A stretch of DNA of 64,000 bases from Beta vulgaris subsp. vulgaris. Lineage: Eukaryota; Streptophyta; Magnoliopsida; Caryophyllales; Amaranthaceae. A model generated the notes under the pieces. The model saw only the letters and a list, made by a program, of their open reading frames with translations. It had not been told where the DNA came from and did not search any database. Location: assembly GCF_026745355.1 (NCBI RefSeq), contig NC_079208.1, forward strand, positions 20,742,830 through 20,806,829. The letters run 5' to 3'. The position numbers and the translations under genes are program-made. Each line of letters starts with the position of its first letter. Positions within the stretch are counted from its first letter, which is position 1. Of the stretch, positions 12,801 through 24,200 are shown in pieces.

Positions 12801-14660
12801 TCTATTTCCAAATGTAAAAAAACGATTGATTATATTATTTAGACATTCACGCAATCCTATTAATCATACTATATAAGTTTAAACAATCATAAATCCAAAC
12901 TTGATGTGTTGAATTTCCTTAAATATAATGTTTAGATTATAATACCAATAGTTCTAATACTCCCTTACTTTTTTTTTCATTCTACACACTTTACTTTTTG
13001 ATATCTTTCTTTTTAATATAACATTGTTGCATCAAACTTTCTCCTCTTTTGGGAGTTATAGGTAAGAACATATATGAAAAAAACAGAGGTATTATTGGTA
13101 ATTTTTGGTGGGTCATGATTACTTAATAAAGAAATGTATCAAGTAAAAAGAGACTTAACACTATTGAAATTTGTAACAAATAAATGTCTCAAGAAATCCA
13201 AAAGCTATAAGTGTTAGTTCAACAACAATTAATTGTCACAAATATCTTTAATTTTATTTTGGATAACATGCACGATGTTCAGTCAATGATGTGTACACCA
13301 ACATCAAATGGATTAAGGCAATACTATATCGCAAAAGAGAGGAGTTAAGCACGACTAAGAAAAAATGGGTTAAGCGAATATTATTTCATTAGATAGGTTG
13401 GACTAGAGTGTTAGAGAATCTAATAAATGGTTCGACAAGCTTAAATAAAAGAACAACCAAAGTGGTACAGTACGATATAGTATATTCTGTTTATTTTATT
13501 TTTCCGTATTAAAACAAAAAAATTAATAAATTCGTCAAATTCATATAAGTTCACATAAAATCTAATAAAAATTAATAAGTCTGGGTAAGTTCAGAAAAAG
13601 TCAGTTCGGCAAAAATAAGTAAAAAATACAGTTCGACGTACTCATAAAATAATGTTTTTATCAATTTGGATAATTTTGTTCAAATAAATTCGATTAAGGT
13701 TTAATAAAGATTAATAAGTTAAAAAGGTAGGTTTATTTCAAATGTAATAAAATCGATGTATATTATTGAGACATTTAAGTAATCTATTAATCATACTATA
13801 TAAGTTAAAACATTCATAAATCCAAACTTGATTTGTAGAATTTTCTTAGATATGAATTTAAAAGTTATAATACAACAAGGATTGCAAAAGTATAAGTGTT
13901 ATTCAACAACAATTAATTTCACGAATATTTTTTATTTTAGATAACATGGGCGATGTTCAGTCAATGAAGTGTACATGGACATCATATGGGTTGATTGATA
14001 CTATATCACAAAAGAAAGGGTTGAGAGAGACTACGAAATTCGGGAGCGGTAATGGTTGCATTAACGAGTGCAAGTAATAGTGCAAGTTGTCATTTTACCG
14101 ATCTGAACCTCAGCTCTTAATGAAGCAATGAGTTAAGCCAATATTTTTTCATTAGATAGGTTGAACTATAGTGTTAGAGAATCTAATAAATGGTTGACAT
14201 ATTAACCATAAACTTTTCTCTTCTTGCAGCATTTTTGGAATACTAAATGAGCTATTGTCAAAATAAATATCTTAACGTCATACTAGGAAAAAAGGAAGCT
14301 TATATTGACAAAATAACGTGAAAGGTTTTCAGATTCCTTTGATAGCTAGCAAGGAAGGAAAATTTACCAATATATGTCAGTTTTCCTACATATATTTATA
14401 TGTTTCGTATAATTATAGAGGTTGGCGGAAACTGTAGATAAAGTAGGAGAGACATAAGGAGATCATTTGGGTAAATTATTTGTATTACATATGTACTCAA
14501 AATAATTATTTTGAAGTCATGGTAGAATAATGACAAAATAATCGAGAATAATATAATCGGTACATTCTATACGATACTCTATGATATTTATCATTTTTTC
14601 ATAAATAAAGTATAATAATATTTTGAAATTAGGAGCAAAATTGATAATAAATTGGCCTTT
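9830..14660 (+). repeat. Degenerate tandem modules of 0.7-1.35 kb (about five copies)
   Basis: The phrase TTCAGTCAATGAAGTGTAC or a near copy recurs near 10160, 11508, 12258, 13277 and 13956. Each is accompanied by a second marker (ATAGGTTGAACTATA...GTTAGAGAATCTAATAAATGG) near 10371, 10917, 11697, 12459, 13392 and 14155. Spacing is uneven (about 1350, 750, 1020, 680 bp). The first and last modules share a longer tail containing ATACTAGGAAAAAAGGAAGC and GATAGCTAGCAAGGAAGG. No coding frame survives. The modules lie within the putative Helitron. Confidence 0.75.
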
Positions 14661-14920
14661 ATCCATATGAGGCATTAGGAAAGCATATATTTCCTACTTA
14701 TGTGATATTAAACTAAATCGAACAAATAATAATTTTAATTATATTATTATATAGCGATCTTGCCTTTTTAGTACAAAGATTTTATATTATCTAAAATTAT
14801 GTTATAATTTATATGATGATTGGGACGTAGTATATTAGTTAATAATAAATTATACTATAATGTTTGAAAATCAAAATGTACTACTTAATGGGAGAATTCA
14901 ACTCTGGAAGGATGTGTATA

Positions 14921-14990
14921 CGAAGTTCAATCTATATGATAAAATGAGCAAAGTCCGGGAAGGATGTATCATCATATAGATTGAACTTCG
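14921..14990. repeat. Perfect 20-bp inverted repeat (hairpin)
   Basis: CGAAGTTCAATCTATATGAT at 14921-14940 is exactly reverse-complementary to 14971-14990, with a 30-nt loop. A transcript would fold into a short hairpin. No family is recognised. It lies in the Helitron interior. Confidence 0.85.
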
Positions 14991-16788
14991 TTTATTGAGC
15001 AAAGCCAAGTTCCAAATTATGCAAAAAAAAATAATCATAACTTGCTCATGTAGCTTCCGTCAATCAAGGAAATAATTTGATATATGATATAATTGACGTA
15101 TTGCTTATTGAATAAAAAGGAAACAATCATAAGATAATATAATTTATGTATGTGTTTTAGGTAGTTGGGGTTTACATATCAACATTTATTTTTGAAAATA
15201 TAACTTTTTTCTGAAATATTCATTTACCGAAATTAAAAAATTATAAAGATCTATCATATGTTGATACGTGATCACAAGCCATTTTGCAAAAAAAGAAAAA
15301 AAAGAAGACATTTTTCATTCAGCTTGATTTCTTTGCAACATATATTATATGTCAGTTTAACAATTTTATTAGGGAACTCTTTGAATCTCAACAAGAGAAA
15401 AGATAGGCAACAATTAAGCTAAATAAAGTTAGGAGCTAATTAGGTGATCAGTTAAATAAGTATATATTGAGAAAATAATATGAGAGAGTATTATACTTAT
15501 TTTTCGAAATAAGTTATAAGTCAAAATCGTATAACATATTTAGTGGCGGATCTAGGATTTTACAACTGGTGAGTCACCACCGTCCACAACAAAATATCAA
15601 TCAATAATCAATGCATGAATTTAGAACTTCATAAAAAGTTTCACTCTAGAAGTAATACTCCGATCCAATTTTCGAGATTTAAACCATATTCATAAAAATA
15701 TGTGTTTTCATTTAAAAAATCATAATAAAATTTAAGTCGAAGTAATAAAAGATACTCAAAACACGAGTTTTCAAATATAAAACTACAGATTAGCTAATTT
15801 AACCAATGGGTATATTGGTACCACAACTTGAAGTTCTTCACCACACCCATTAAACTTTTCTGTTTTATCAATTAAAATCAGTAGAATACATTACTCCTCG
15901 CAAATTAACAAAAACCCATAACCAAATTACAAATTAAAATCAACAGAAAAAATTTATGCAAAGTGAATGGGAAAAAGGTAAATGCAGATTATTGCAAACA
16001 ATGGTGTCCAATGGTTGGCTTAATACAATGGTGGTGCAAGGCAGCAAGATATGAAGGTAAGAGGGATTGTACGTATAGCGGGAAAAAAAGTGGCTCAATG
16101 GTTGAGTACGAGATATGGTCCAATTGTGTGATCTAATCTATCCTTTAAATGAAGTAGTAGGCCAAGCAAAAAAATTCAATCAATTTTTTTATAAGATTAA
16201 TAATGGGTCACGTGATCCACAATGATATTAACTACATCAACTGCTAAACACACTGGTCATAAGTCATTTTCAAAGTAAATAAATACATGATTATAAAACT
16301 TAAATTTATAAAAAAAAAAAAAAAAATCCCCATGCAGTTGCATGGGTATAAAATTAAAATCATGACTAAGTGGACAGCTACCAATGAGTGGCCAAATATG
16401 ATGCATCGGTGGTACAAGAAGGTAGAATAAGACTTCCATAAGTGGGTGCTGAAGCCGGTGTATGGCTGAGTGTTATTGGTGGTGTGAATTGTGATTTTAT
16501 TTTAGACTCTATGAGAAGCAATAGACAGAGCAGATACTATTTCTATCAACTTTCAAAAAAAAATATATAGGTGGGTCATGTGACCCACCATGGCATTAAC
16601 TATTCAGCCTGAAGACACGGGTTATAAGTCAGTTTCGAAAATAATCTCAATACATGATTATGAAATCTTAAATCACAAGTTAATATTCACCACCATGACT
16701 TTAGGACAAACTTCTTAAAATTTTCAATTTATAAGACAAAACGTTTCCTGTGTAGTATGCACAATGCACGGGAAGTTACTATTATTTT
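14991..16788. other. AT-rich Helitron interior with a degenerate internal duplication
   Basis: Two stretches about 365 bp apart (16205-16320 and 16565-16690) share GGGTCA..TGA.CCAC, ATTAACTA and AATACATGATTAT..AA, so a segment was duplicated and has decayed. A palindrome CCCATGCAGTTGCATGGG lies near 16330. No coding frame is recognised. Confidence 0.5.
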
Positions 16789-17120
16789 CGGAAGCAATGT
16801 CGGAGAAAAAATATTTATCCCAAGAATGACACTAATCCCGTCCGACTTCACTAAATTTTCTATCAGATTTCAGAGACGACTATTTCCTTTAATTAATGAT
16901 ATTTTTTACTACGACCAAATATAAAAGTCAAGGACAAACTTTGTTTCATGTAGGCATATATCATTCTATACCTTTTTTCAGCCATGGACAATTTTATGTT
17001 GTCGTTTCTAGAGTTACGAGCAAAAAAGGTCTCAAGATCCTTTTGTTGGATGAAGAACATTGTTTGCATGCAAATACGCCAAAAGTAGTTTATAAGGAAG
17101 TGTTCGCAAACATATAAATT
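16789..17120 (+). pseudogene. Helitron helicase (RepHel/Pif1-like) C-terminal remnant
   Basis: Translation gives the last part of a Helitron helicase: IFIPRM near the start, then KSQGQT, FSHGQFYVVVSRVTSKKGL and VVYKEVF near the end. These fit the terminal motifs of the family (IPR; INKSQGQT; HGQLYVA.SR). One frameshift near 16890 separates the two halves and the ATPase core upstream is missing, so it is a pseudogene. It ends about 160 bp before the Helitron 3' hairpin, the normal place. In an intact element the protein unwinds DNA during rolling-circle transposition. Confidence 0.85.
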
Positions 17121-17723
17121 GATTTGGAAATTTCATTTGTAATTTTTGTTCATCACCATTCATACTTTATGTTTTATGATTTTGTGTAATATGGGAAGTT
17201 AAGTCAATGTTATTATGTGACTTCCTTTAAATATGTAATAAAACAATAAATACTCCCGTGCATTATGCACGGGTCATAATACTAGTTAGCTTGACTAAAG
17301 CTTGAAGCGGTGGAGTTAGAGTCGTACTCGAGTATGTTCAAAATAAATTGGTTCCATTGTGAAAATTATTGTAATTTGATAAATCTGTATTTTTTAATAA
17401 AAAAACTAATATGAACCCGGTGCACACTAACTTAGTGTGCACCCGATCCATATCACGTGAGTTTATTATACGCTTTTCAGTTTTTGGCGCGTTCGGTTTT
17501 TATCTCTCCTTATATTTTCTCTCTCCTCAGATTTGTTCAGATACTGTCTTGTTTCATCTTCTCTCTCGTCATAACCTCCTCCCACTAACTTCTGCATTTT
17601 TCTCTCAATTAAAACTTCTTTTCCCTAAGTTCTTCATTTTCTCTCTCTTAAAGTTCAGTTTTGTGTAATCTCTCTCTGCCATAATTTTTTCAGTTTGAGT
17701 TCTGGTTAATCTTGAATTTAGCG

Positions 17724-17841
17724 ATGGGAAAGAAGACGATTGGTAACCGAAATGCTCCAAAACGTAGAGGTTTGTGTTCATCGCTTGGTCTTGGTGATCG
17801 TGCAAAAGTTCCGGAGGTTACTGGAACTTCTCATACTGATG
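17724..17841 (+). pseudogene. Exon-like start inside the left arm of the MULE-like element
   Basis: ATG at 17724 opens a 39-codon frame beginning MGKKTIGNRNAPKRRG, basic and plausible, ending at a good donor (G|GTAATT, 17842). It is preceded by a CT-rich leader with a typical plant 5'UTR look. No downstream exon can be found; the minisatellite follows. I do not recognise the protein. It may be the first exon of a transposon gene or of a captured host gene. Confidence 0.4.
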
Positions 17842-18040
17842 GTAATTATGTTGTTGATTTTAGTTTTTACTATAATTTCTTATAATTTTTGTAGTTTTGA
17901 TGTTTTGTAGTTCAATTACTCATCGTTGATTTTTTGTGCGATTTTTATTGTTTGGATGATAAATTTTTGTTGATTTTTGTTCGATTTTTGGAGTTCTGCT
18001 TTTTTTTAGGTTTATTTTTAAATTAATATTTTGTAGTTGT

Positions 18041-19390
18041 GTGATACTTGTGATGATATGATATAGTAGTATGTGTTTTGACATTATAGTGTATTTTCAT
18101 GATATAGTGTATGTTAAATATGATATAGTCAATAGTGTATTTTCTCATCATATAGTGTATTTTAAAATGATAGTGTTGTTGTGATAGTTCTTTGACAGTG
18201 TATATTGACATCAGATTATGTGTTTTTGATATGATATAGTGTATGTTAAAGTGATATAGTGTATGTCAAAATGATATAGTGTATGTTAAAGTGATGTAGT
18301 GTATGTTACAATGATATAGTGTATGTCAAAGTGATATAGTGTATATTAAAGTGATATAGTGTATGTTAAAATGATATAGTGTATATTAAAGTGATATAGT
18401 GTATGTTACAGTGATATAGTGTATGTTAAAGTGATATAGTGTATGTTAAAATGATATAGTGTATATTGATATGATATAGTGTATGTTACAGTGATATAGT
18501 GTATGTTACAATGATATAGTGTATGTTTAAGTGATATAGTGTATGTTATAATGATATAGTGTATGTTACAATGATATAGTGTATGTTTAAGTGATATAGT
18601 GTATATTGATATGATATAGTGTATGTTAAAATGATATAGTGTATATTGATATGATATAGTGTATGTTTCACTGATATAGTGTATGTTAAAGTGATATAGT
18701 GTATGTTATAATGATATAGTGTATGTTAAAATGATATAGTGTATGTTATAATGATATAGTGTATGTTAAAATGATATATTGTATGTTATAATGATATAGT
18801 GTATGTTAAAATGATATAATGTATAATAAAATGATATAGTGTATGTGCTTCTGTTCTAATATAGTGTATTTTGTGATGATATAGTGTATGTTACAATGAT
18901 ATAGTTTATGTGAAAGTGATATAGTGTATAATAAAATGATATAGTGTATGTTAAATTATATAGTGTATTTTGTGATGATATAGTGTATGTTAAAATGATA
19001 TAGTGTATGTTTAAATGATATAGTGCATGTATAGATTATATAGTGTATTTATTGATATAATGTATGTTAAAATGATATAGCGTATGTTACAATGATATAG
19101 TGTATAATAAAATGATATAGTGTATAACAAAATGATATAGTGTATGTTACAATGATATAGTGTATGTTAGAATGATATAGTGTATGTTAAAATCCTATAT
19201 GGCATAGTGTACGTAGTTTATGATATAGTCTACGTAGTTATGATATAGTGTATTTATGTTTGATATAGTGTATGTTTCTGTAATGCATCTAAGTAAATAA
19301 TTTATATATTTCCTATTGTGTTCCTATAGAATATAGTGTAACTATGTATGATATAGTGTATCTCTGTATCATATAGTGTAACTACTTACC
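18041..19390 (+). repeat. 20-bp minisatellite, consensus GATATAGTGTATGTTAAAAT
   Basis: From about 18221 to 18840 the repeat is in near-perfect 20-bp register (about 31 copies), with substitutions mostly in the last six positions. From 18041 to 18220 and 18841 to 19390 units are irregular in length. Flanking units keep the core GATATAGTGTA. The open frame on the minus strand at 18023-18211 is an artefact of the repeat. Confidence 0.95.
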
Positions 19391-19561
19391 TGGAATGACA
19401 GCTGAATTAGATTCATCACTTGAAACAAATGAAGTAGGAGATTGCTTGCCAAATTGATTTTCTATCTCATCATGAAACAGAACCACATTATCTACATAAA
19501 GTTATAGTGTTACTCTTTTGCTTAATGAAAGAAATGAAATTATTGATTTGGATGCTGTTAC

Positions 19562-19754
19562 CTTCAACACTTGGTGTATTATTAAGATCTATTATCAGTG
19601 AATCTTGATGCTCATTTTGTATTGAATTGTGATGATGTTCGTCGTCGAGTGCTTCAATGCTGTTCGTCGTCGTCGAGTGATATAGGTTGTCTATATTATA
19701 TGTTTCAATACTCTGATTGAGATCTATTTGATCAATTAAACCTGAATTTTCCAT
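19562..19754 (-). pseudogene. Exon-like start inside the right arm of the MULE-like element
   Basis: A minus-strand ATG at 19754 opens a 64-codon acidic frame starting MENSGLIDQIDLNQS with SLIIDLNNTPSVEG near its end. It reaches a donor (AAG|GTAACA) at 19562/19561. Acidic leaders of this kind with a short DLN..P motif resemble the N-termini of FAR1-related, MULE-derived proteins, but the FAR1 zinc-binding domain itself is absent, so this is a suggestion only. The usual downstream exons are replaced by the minisatellite. Confidence 0.4.
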
Positions 19755-20022
19755 GAATTTTTCGCAATTGTTGAAGAATCAATTTAGTTTGTAGAAATAA
19801 TTTCAATGAAGAGAAACAATAATTTGCAGAAATTTAATAGCGATTGAATATATGATTTTTGGAAATATTGAAGAGAGAGAAAGTGGCGGATTTTGGAAGT
19901 ATTGAAGAGAGAGAAAATCGCACATTTTTGGTAATTAAAAATTAGTAATGTTTAACGGGTCACGTGCCTGGACCTGATCCACACTATCTTTAGTGTGAAC
20001 CGGGTCCACACAAGTCGGATTG

Positions 20023-20220
20023 ATTTTTTAAATCTTAATTATCATCATACATGTGACTTATTATTAATGATATCTTTTCTTCGAGTAAAAGAAAAGTTGC
20101 ATTGGTTTATCTACGATTCCAAATGGAAACAATAAAAGAGGATGGATGGAGTATTATGAATTTAGCCGTCATTATCAATTCTTAATTTATTCACATCGGT
20201 CATGAGCATGACGTTTGGAG
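20023..20220 (+). promoter_or_regulatory. Probable promoter region of the LEC14B-like gene
   Basis: The 200 bp between the MULE-like element and the presumed 5'UTR are AT-rich, without a convincing TATA box. The true start of transcription cannot be fixed from sequence alone. Any further upstream control sequence would have to lie in or beyond the transposon. Confidence 0.3.
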
Positions 20221-20854
20221 CGAAGAAAAATTCAGCCTGTTTTAATGTTTGCTTTGAGAGTTGAGAGAACTCCACATTCAAGAAGAAGACATCAAAGTTT
20301 CTCTTACAGTTTATGTAAGTTTCTTTCCTTGAAATTTTCTATTTTATGTTGGAATGCCTTTACTTCTAGTTCTAGATAATTTTACTTGATTTATAGCTTC
20401 AAATAATACTGGTATTATTTATTTATTTATTAATTTAATTCATTTTTTTTAGTATCTTTCTTCTTTTCCCCCTGACGAGGAAATTAACCAGTACTTTTCT
20501 GCTTCACCCATATTTCAATCAATCAAATTGGTCACATATATGTTGTCTGCTTCGAATTTTATGTATTTCTAACTTCAAATTACTTCTAAATTTCGAAATT
20601 ATAACCAAGAGGGTACTTTGCATATATGCTGTAGTAGATAGTGAAGTTGCATAATTATAGCATTCGCAACATATTATTGGGGTATGCAATGAGTGAGAAC
20701 TTTGACAAAAACTGAACTTTGTTGAGATTTGGGCTGGTAATCAAGTTTTACTGCAGAATCACTGACGTGATCGAATTCTGGTACAAACCCTATTGGCTAT
20801 ATCTCTTGCTAATGATCAGCTTCAGAAATTATAGTGATTCATTGCTGACTTGAA
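20221..20854 (+). other. Probable 5'UTR exon, UTR intron and leader
   Basis: A leader of about 90 bp ends at a good donor (TTTAT|GTAAGT, GT at 20315). A 442-bp intron would end at TTTACTGCAG (20756), and the second leader part runs to the start codon. A 5'UTR intron is common in plant genes; here it is inferred only from splice signals. Confidence 0.5.
20812..20853 (+). CDS. Upstream ORF (13 codons) in the leader
   Basis: ATG at 20812 opens MISFRNYSDSLLT and stops with TGA at 20851-20853, one base before the first in-frame ATG of the main gene at 20855. If the leader is transcribed as inferred, scanning ribosomes would meet this ORF first. Its closeness to 20855 would favour reinitiation further down, perhaps at 20891. 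Confidence 0.35.
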   Translation: MISFRNYSDSLLT

Positions 20855-21283
20855 ATGTACTTTAGACTGGCCGAGACCATTTGGAGGGAAATGGGTCAAT
20901 ATGTAAGTCAGTTAGAGATAGATTCTGACAAATCAGAGCTCGATGATACTAGCAATGCTGCAAGTCCTAGTTTTGATGGTCAAACACGTGATGAGTGCTT
21001 AGACAACGAGATTTCCCAACTGACGAGAATCAAGACGAAACCCAATGAACACTTCAGTCGGATTGTCCCTGGAAAGAGAAAGAAATTTGTATCGCCAGTG
21101 GGCATGTTGGCTGGTCGAGAGGCTAATTATTCTGGAAGAGGGAGGTTTACATCTGCTGACCGTTGTCATGTGGCTAGCCGGTATTTGCCTGTTAAAGGTC
21201 CATGGCTTGTGGATCAGATGAGCAGTCGAGCATATGTGTCACAGTTTTCCACTGACGGGTCTCTTTTTGTTACTGGATTTCAG
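20855..21283 (+). CDS. LEC14B-like gene, coding exon 1
   Basis: 143 codons, phase 0. Contains the charged N-terminal region, the basic [10 protein letters not shown] stretch, the conserved [19 protein letters not shown] segment and the first WD40 strand ([21 protein letters not shown] region, about residues 124-143). Donor CAG|GTATAT. The open frame runs past the donor to 21379 but the family sequence stops at the splice site. Confidence 0.92.
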
Positions 21284-24200
21284 GTATATCTTACAACGCT
21301 TAAGCATCTTATTAATTTTAGAGTAATTTTGGCTTCCTGTTATCCCAAGTTCAAGTACCCTTTAATTTACAAATTGTAATTTGCTTGCATTTTGGTTGTG
21401 TAGGGAAGTCACATTAGAATATACAATGTTAACAAGGGATGGAAAGTTCAAAAAAATATTGTGGCTAAAAGCCTACGTTGGACAATTACTGACACATCCC
21501 TTTCACCAGATCAGCAGTACCTTGTGAGTGATTATAATCATTTGTTTGTTGGTAGGTAGACTAGAGCGAGCTATTTGTTTTTAGAATAGTGTGGAGATTC
21601 TTCTATGGGCTTTTTGTTTCGCTAGTGTTAATGTGACTGTATGATGCTATTGCAGGTATATTCCAGCATGTCACCCCTTGTACATATTGTTGATATTGGA
21701 TCTGCTGCTACCGAGTCTCTTGCAAATGTAACTGTATGGGTCTAATTCTTCTATATTCTGCTCTTACGATGCCTGCATTTCCATTGCATATGGATATAGT
21801 TCGCAATACTTGTGTTTGGATGTTGATAAATTGTAGTATACAGTACACTGTTGAGATTTGATTTTTAAAGCTGAAGGAAGTGTATACTGTTTCTCATTAC
21901 GTGCAAACCATTGATAAAGCGGGAGCTTTTGGTGATTGAAATCTGCTTCTACCATGCGAAATTCTGAAGTAGACGATCTCATCTAATCCTCTACAGAAAA
22001 CTTTTGTGCTTGTGAACTCTAATGAATTTGTATACTTGTATGAGACTTTTTGCTAGTGATGGACCTACTTCAGTAAGCTGGTTCAGTTGAATTTCTATTG
22101 TGCTAAGAGAGATTGGTGATGAATTTTTTTTTGGTGGTCTTAGAAGAATATTTGGGCATGCTTTGATTTGAGGAGGTCATGAATAAAGGGGCTAACAGAA
22201 AGCAAAATAAAGAGAATGAAGATTAGTAGAGGTGATGTTAGATGAGATGAGATGAGGTAATAATAATCTAAGGAGGGAGTGATGGGGGAAATGATTACCT
22301 TATTTTGGTGGTGATATATGCCCTAGAAGTTTGGTTGGAAATCATTCCCCTTTCCTTTTTTCCTCCATACACATAGCTCATTCCATCTACCATTGCCTAC
22401 ACTCATGTTGAGTCTCTTAATTTTTTTTCCCCGGTCTTTAAATACCTTATTTTCTCATTACGTCCAACAAACATGCCCTAAGAGTTAAAAGTAAGTTGTG
22501 ATGGGCTCGATGAAAAACAAGGTTTTTAGTGATAACTTGGAGTGGCCAATGGCTCACAAAACTATTTAAGAAGAGTTTTTCATTCATATCAAGAGAATTT
22601 ATGTAGGAGGCCTATGTACTGTACAGGTTAAAGGGAGGTTGAGGATGATTTTAATTGATATTTCGTGATCAGGTCATGATAGTTTCCTTATCCTAAGCTC
22701 TCACAATGATGTCCTTAATCCCCTCAAAAATAAAAAGATGTCCTTAATCCCCTCAAAAATAAAAAATGATGTCCTTCTTAAGCCTCAAGCCCTCAACAGA
22801 ACGAAGTAGCAGAAAACTATTCATCTAGCTCAACTCACCTAGTTTGGATAGGTTTATATTGGTGCAGGTTGCTGGATCACCTTGGGCAGGTCCAGTAGGC
22901 TAGCTACAAGTGCTCAGGAAACCATAGACATATAGTCTTCAATGGTAGCTTCATGGCTTCCATGATTCTCATCTATAAGGATTATTAATATGAGATGCAC
23001 CTTTTATGTGGGATGCTAATGTTATTAACCTTTGTTTCTTTAGATGTCTGGACTGTATCTGAACTTCTCCCAGGCATGCAAATGACTTTAGTAGACTACT
23101 CTTCGATCATCAATCTTCCTCACCACCTTTCATCTGGAAGGTAGCTGAAACTAAAACAATACATGGCATATTGGCATGTCATTCTAATGACTGTTGATCT
23201 TAAGAGGCCGAGAATGCCTAAACCCTCTTCTCAAGGTCAGCATGTCAAAGCATATTACAAAAAAATACATATCCTGAAATTCTTTAGGGAAAGAACTACT
23301 GTGGATTGTGGAAGAGAGGTTAAGAAAACTTGGAATTTTCGATTGAGAGTAGAATGATTGGAGATTTCGAATGAAACAGAATGGATACTAAAACTCTATA
23401 ATGGGGAAAAGGAGCAAAAGAATGATAAAGCAATTCACTGCGGGGCCTTATTAATGAGATTGTATATAAGAAAAATCATATCAGTATGCAATTACATGGG
23501 AAATAAAGAATTACCTTTAAAATTGTGAGATAAGTGAGCGGGTGGAGAGATTATAGTGGCAAATTTTGAGGGTGTGGGTGGAAGTTCTATCATGGTAATA
23601 TGTCTTCATCTCGAAAATACTACAATTTTGTGTCTTTTTTCCAAATTCAAATGGTAACTCTCTAGTGTTGATATTATCTTCACCATTACTATCTTTATGT
23701 AATTAGCATGTGATATTATCTTTATGTAATTATCATATGATAAATATATAACCTGAGATTTTCCTATTAAAACACTTTGATTGTCTTAGAAATAACGAAA
23801 ACTACCTATGATAAGAAAAATGTGCTAGCCGTTGTTAAGTTAGGTTAGGCTGGGGGTAATAGAGGATATGTTTCTCTTTACCCCCACTTCATTTTCTTCT
23901 TTGTTGCTAATTGATCTTGGATTGAAGATGGTGGGTTAGAGAAAAAATATTGAGGGGCTGGGAAATAATGGTCATGTGGTAGTAGTCTAAGCGTTCCATG
24001 GCAATGTTGTGTAAGGGTCATGTTTAGTGCAACATGCTGTTAATATTGGTCGTACAGGTTAAATTAGGGTGTGAGTCCAAGGATTGGAGGTCAAGTTAGA
24101 CAAGGGAGGGTGCAATACAATGCAAAAACTTGTGCTTGGTGCTGAGGATGGGCCATAGACATTTGGCTCAAGAAAGGGAGGTAGTTAAGTGGAAATGATG

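Larger units (their letters stand above)
9114..17285 (+). mobile_element. Large degenerate Helitron
   Basis: The 5' end TCAATATTATTATCTAAAGC follows an A and is shared with the copy at 5697. The 3' end has a 19-nt hairpin (CCCGTGCATTATGCACGGG, 17255-17273), then a short spacer and CTAG at 17282-17285, followed by T. That is the canonical Helitron 3' terminus with insertion between A and T. A remnant of the element helicase sits just inside the 3' end (16789-17120), as in autonomous plant Helitrons. Most of the interior is degenerate tandem modules, so it is no longer autonomous. That the 5' and 3' ends belong to one element of about 8.2 kb is inference; internal insertions are likely. Confidence 0.6.
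17398..20022. mobile_element. Mutator-like DNA transposon with inward-facing exon-like ends
   Basis: The two ends are inverted repeats: GAACCCGGTGCACACTAA (from 17413) matches the reverse complement of TTAGTGTGAACCGGGTCC (ending 20006), and both arms continue to a CACGTG-containing stretch. A 9-bp repeat ATTTTTTAA occurs at 17389-17397 and 20023-20031, equally far outside both arms, consistent with a MULE target duplication, although it is AT-rich and could be chance. Inside are an exon-like start on each arm reading inward and a large minisatellite where an internal coding region would be. The right edge is about 200 bp from the 5'UTR of the WD40 gene. Confidence 0.6.

Noticed and set aside
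12958..13190. Possible Stowaway MITE (TACTCCCTTACTTTTTTTT...)
   Set aside because: The right end could not be matched as an inverted repeat with a TA flank.
9830..14660. CRISPR-like or centromeric satellite interpretation of the repeats
   Set aside because: Units are 0.7-1.35 kb, uneven and degenerate, in plant nuclear sequence inside a Helitron; no short spacer-repeat structure and no monomer of satellite size.
21284..21379. Read-through of exon 1 into intron 1
   Set aside because: The frame stays open but the homologous protein continues in exon 2 after a canonical GT-AG intron.
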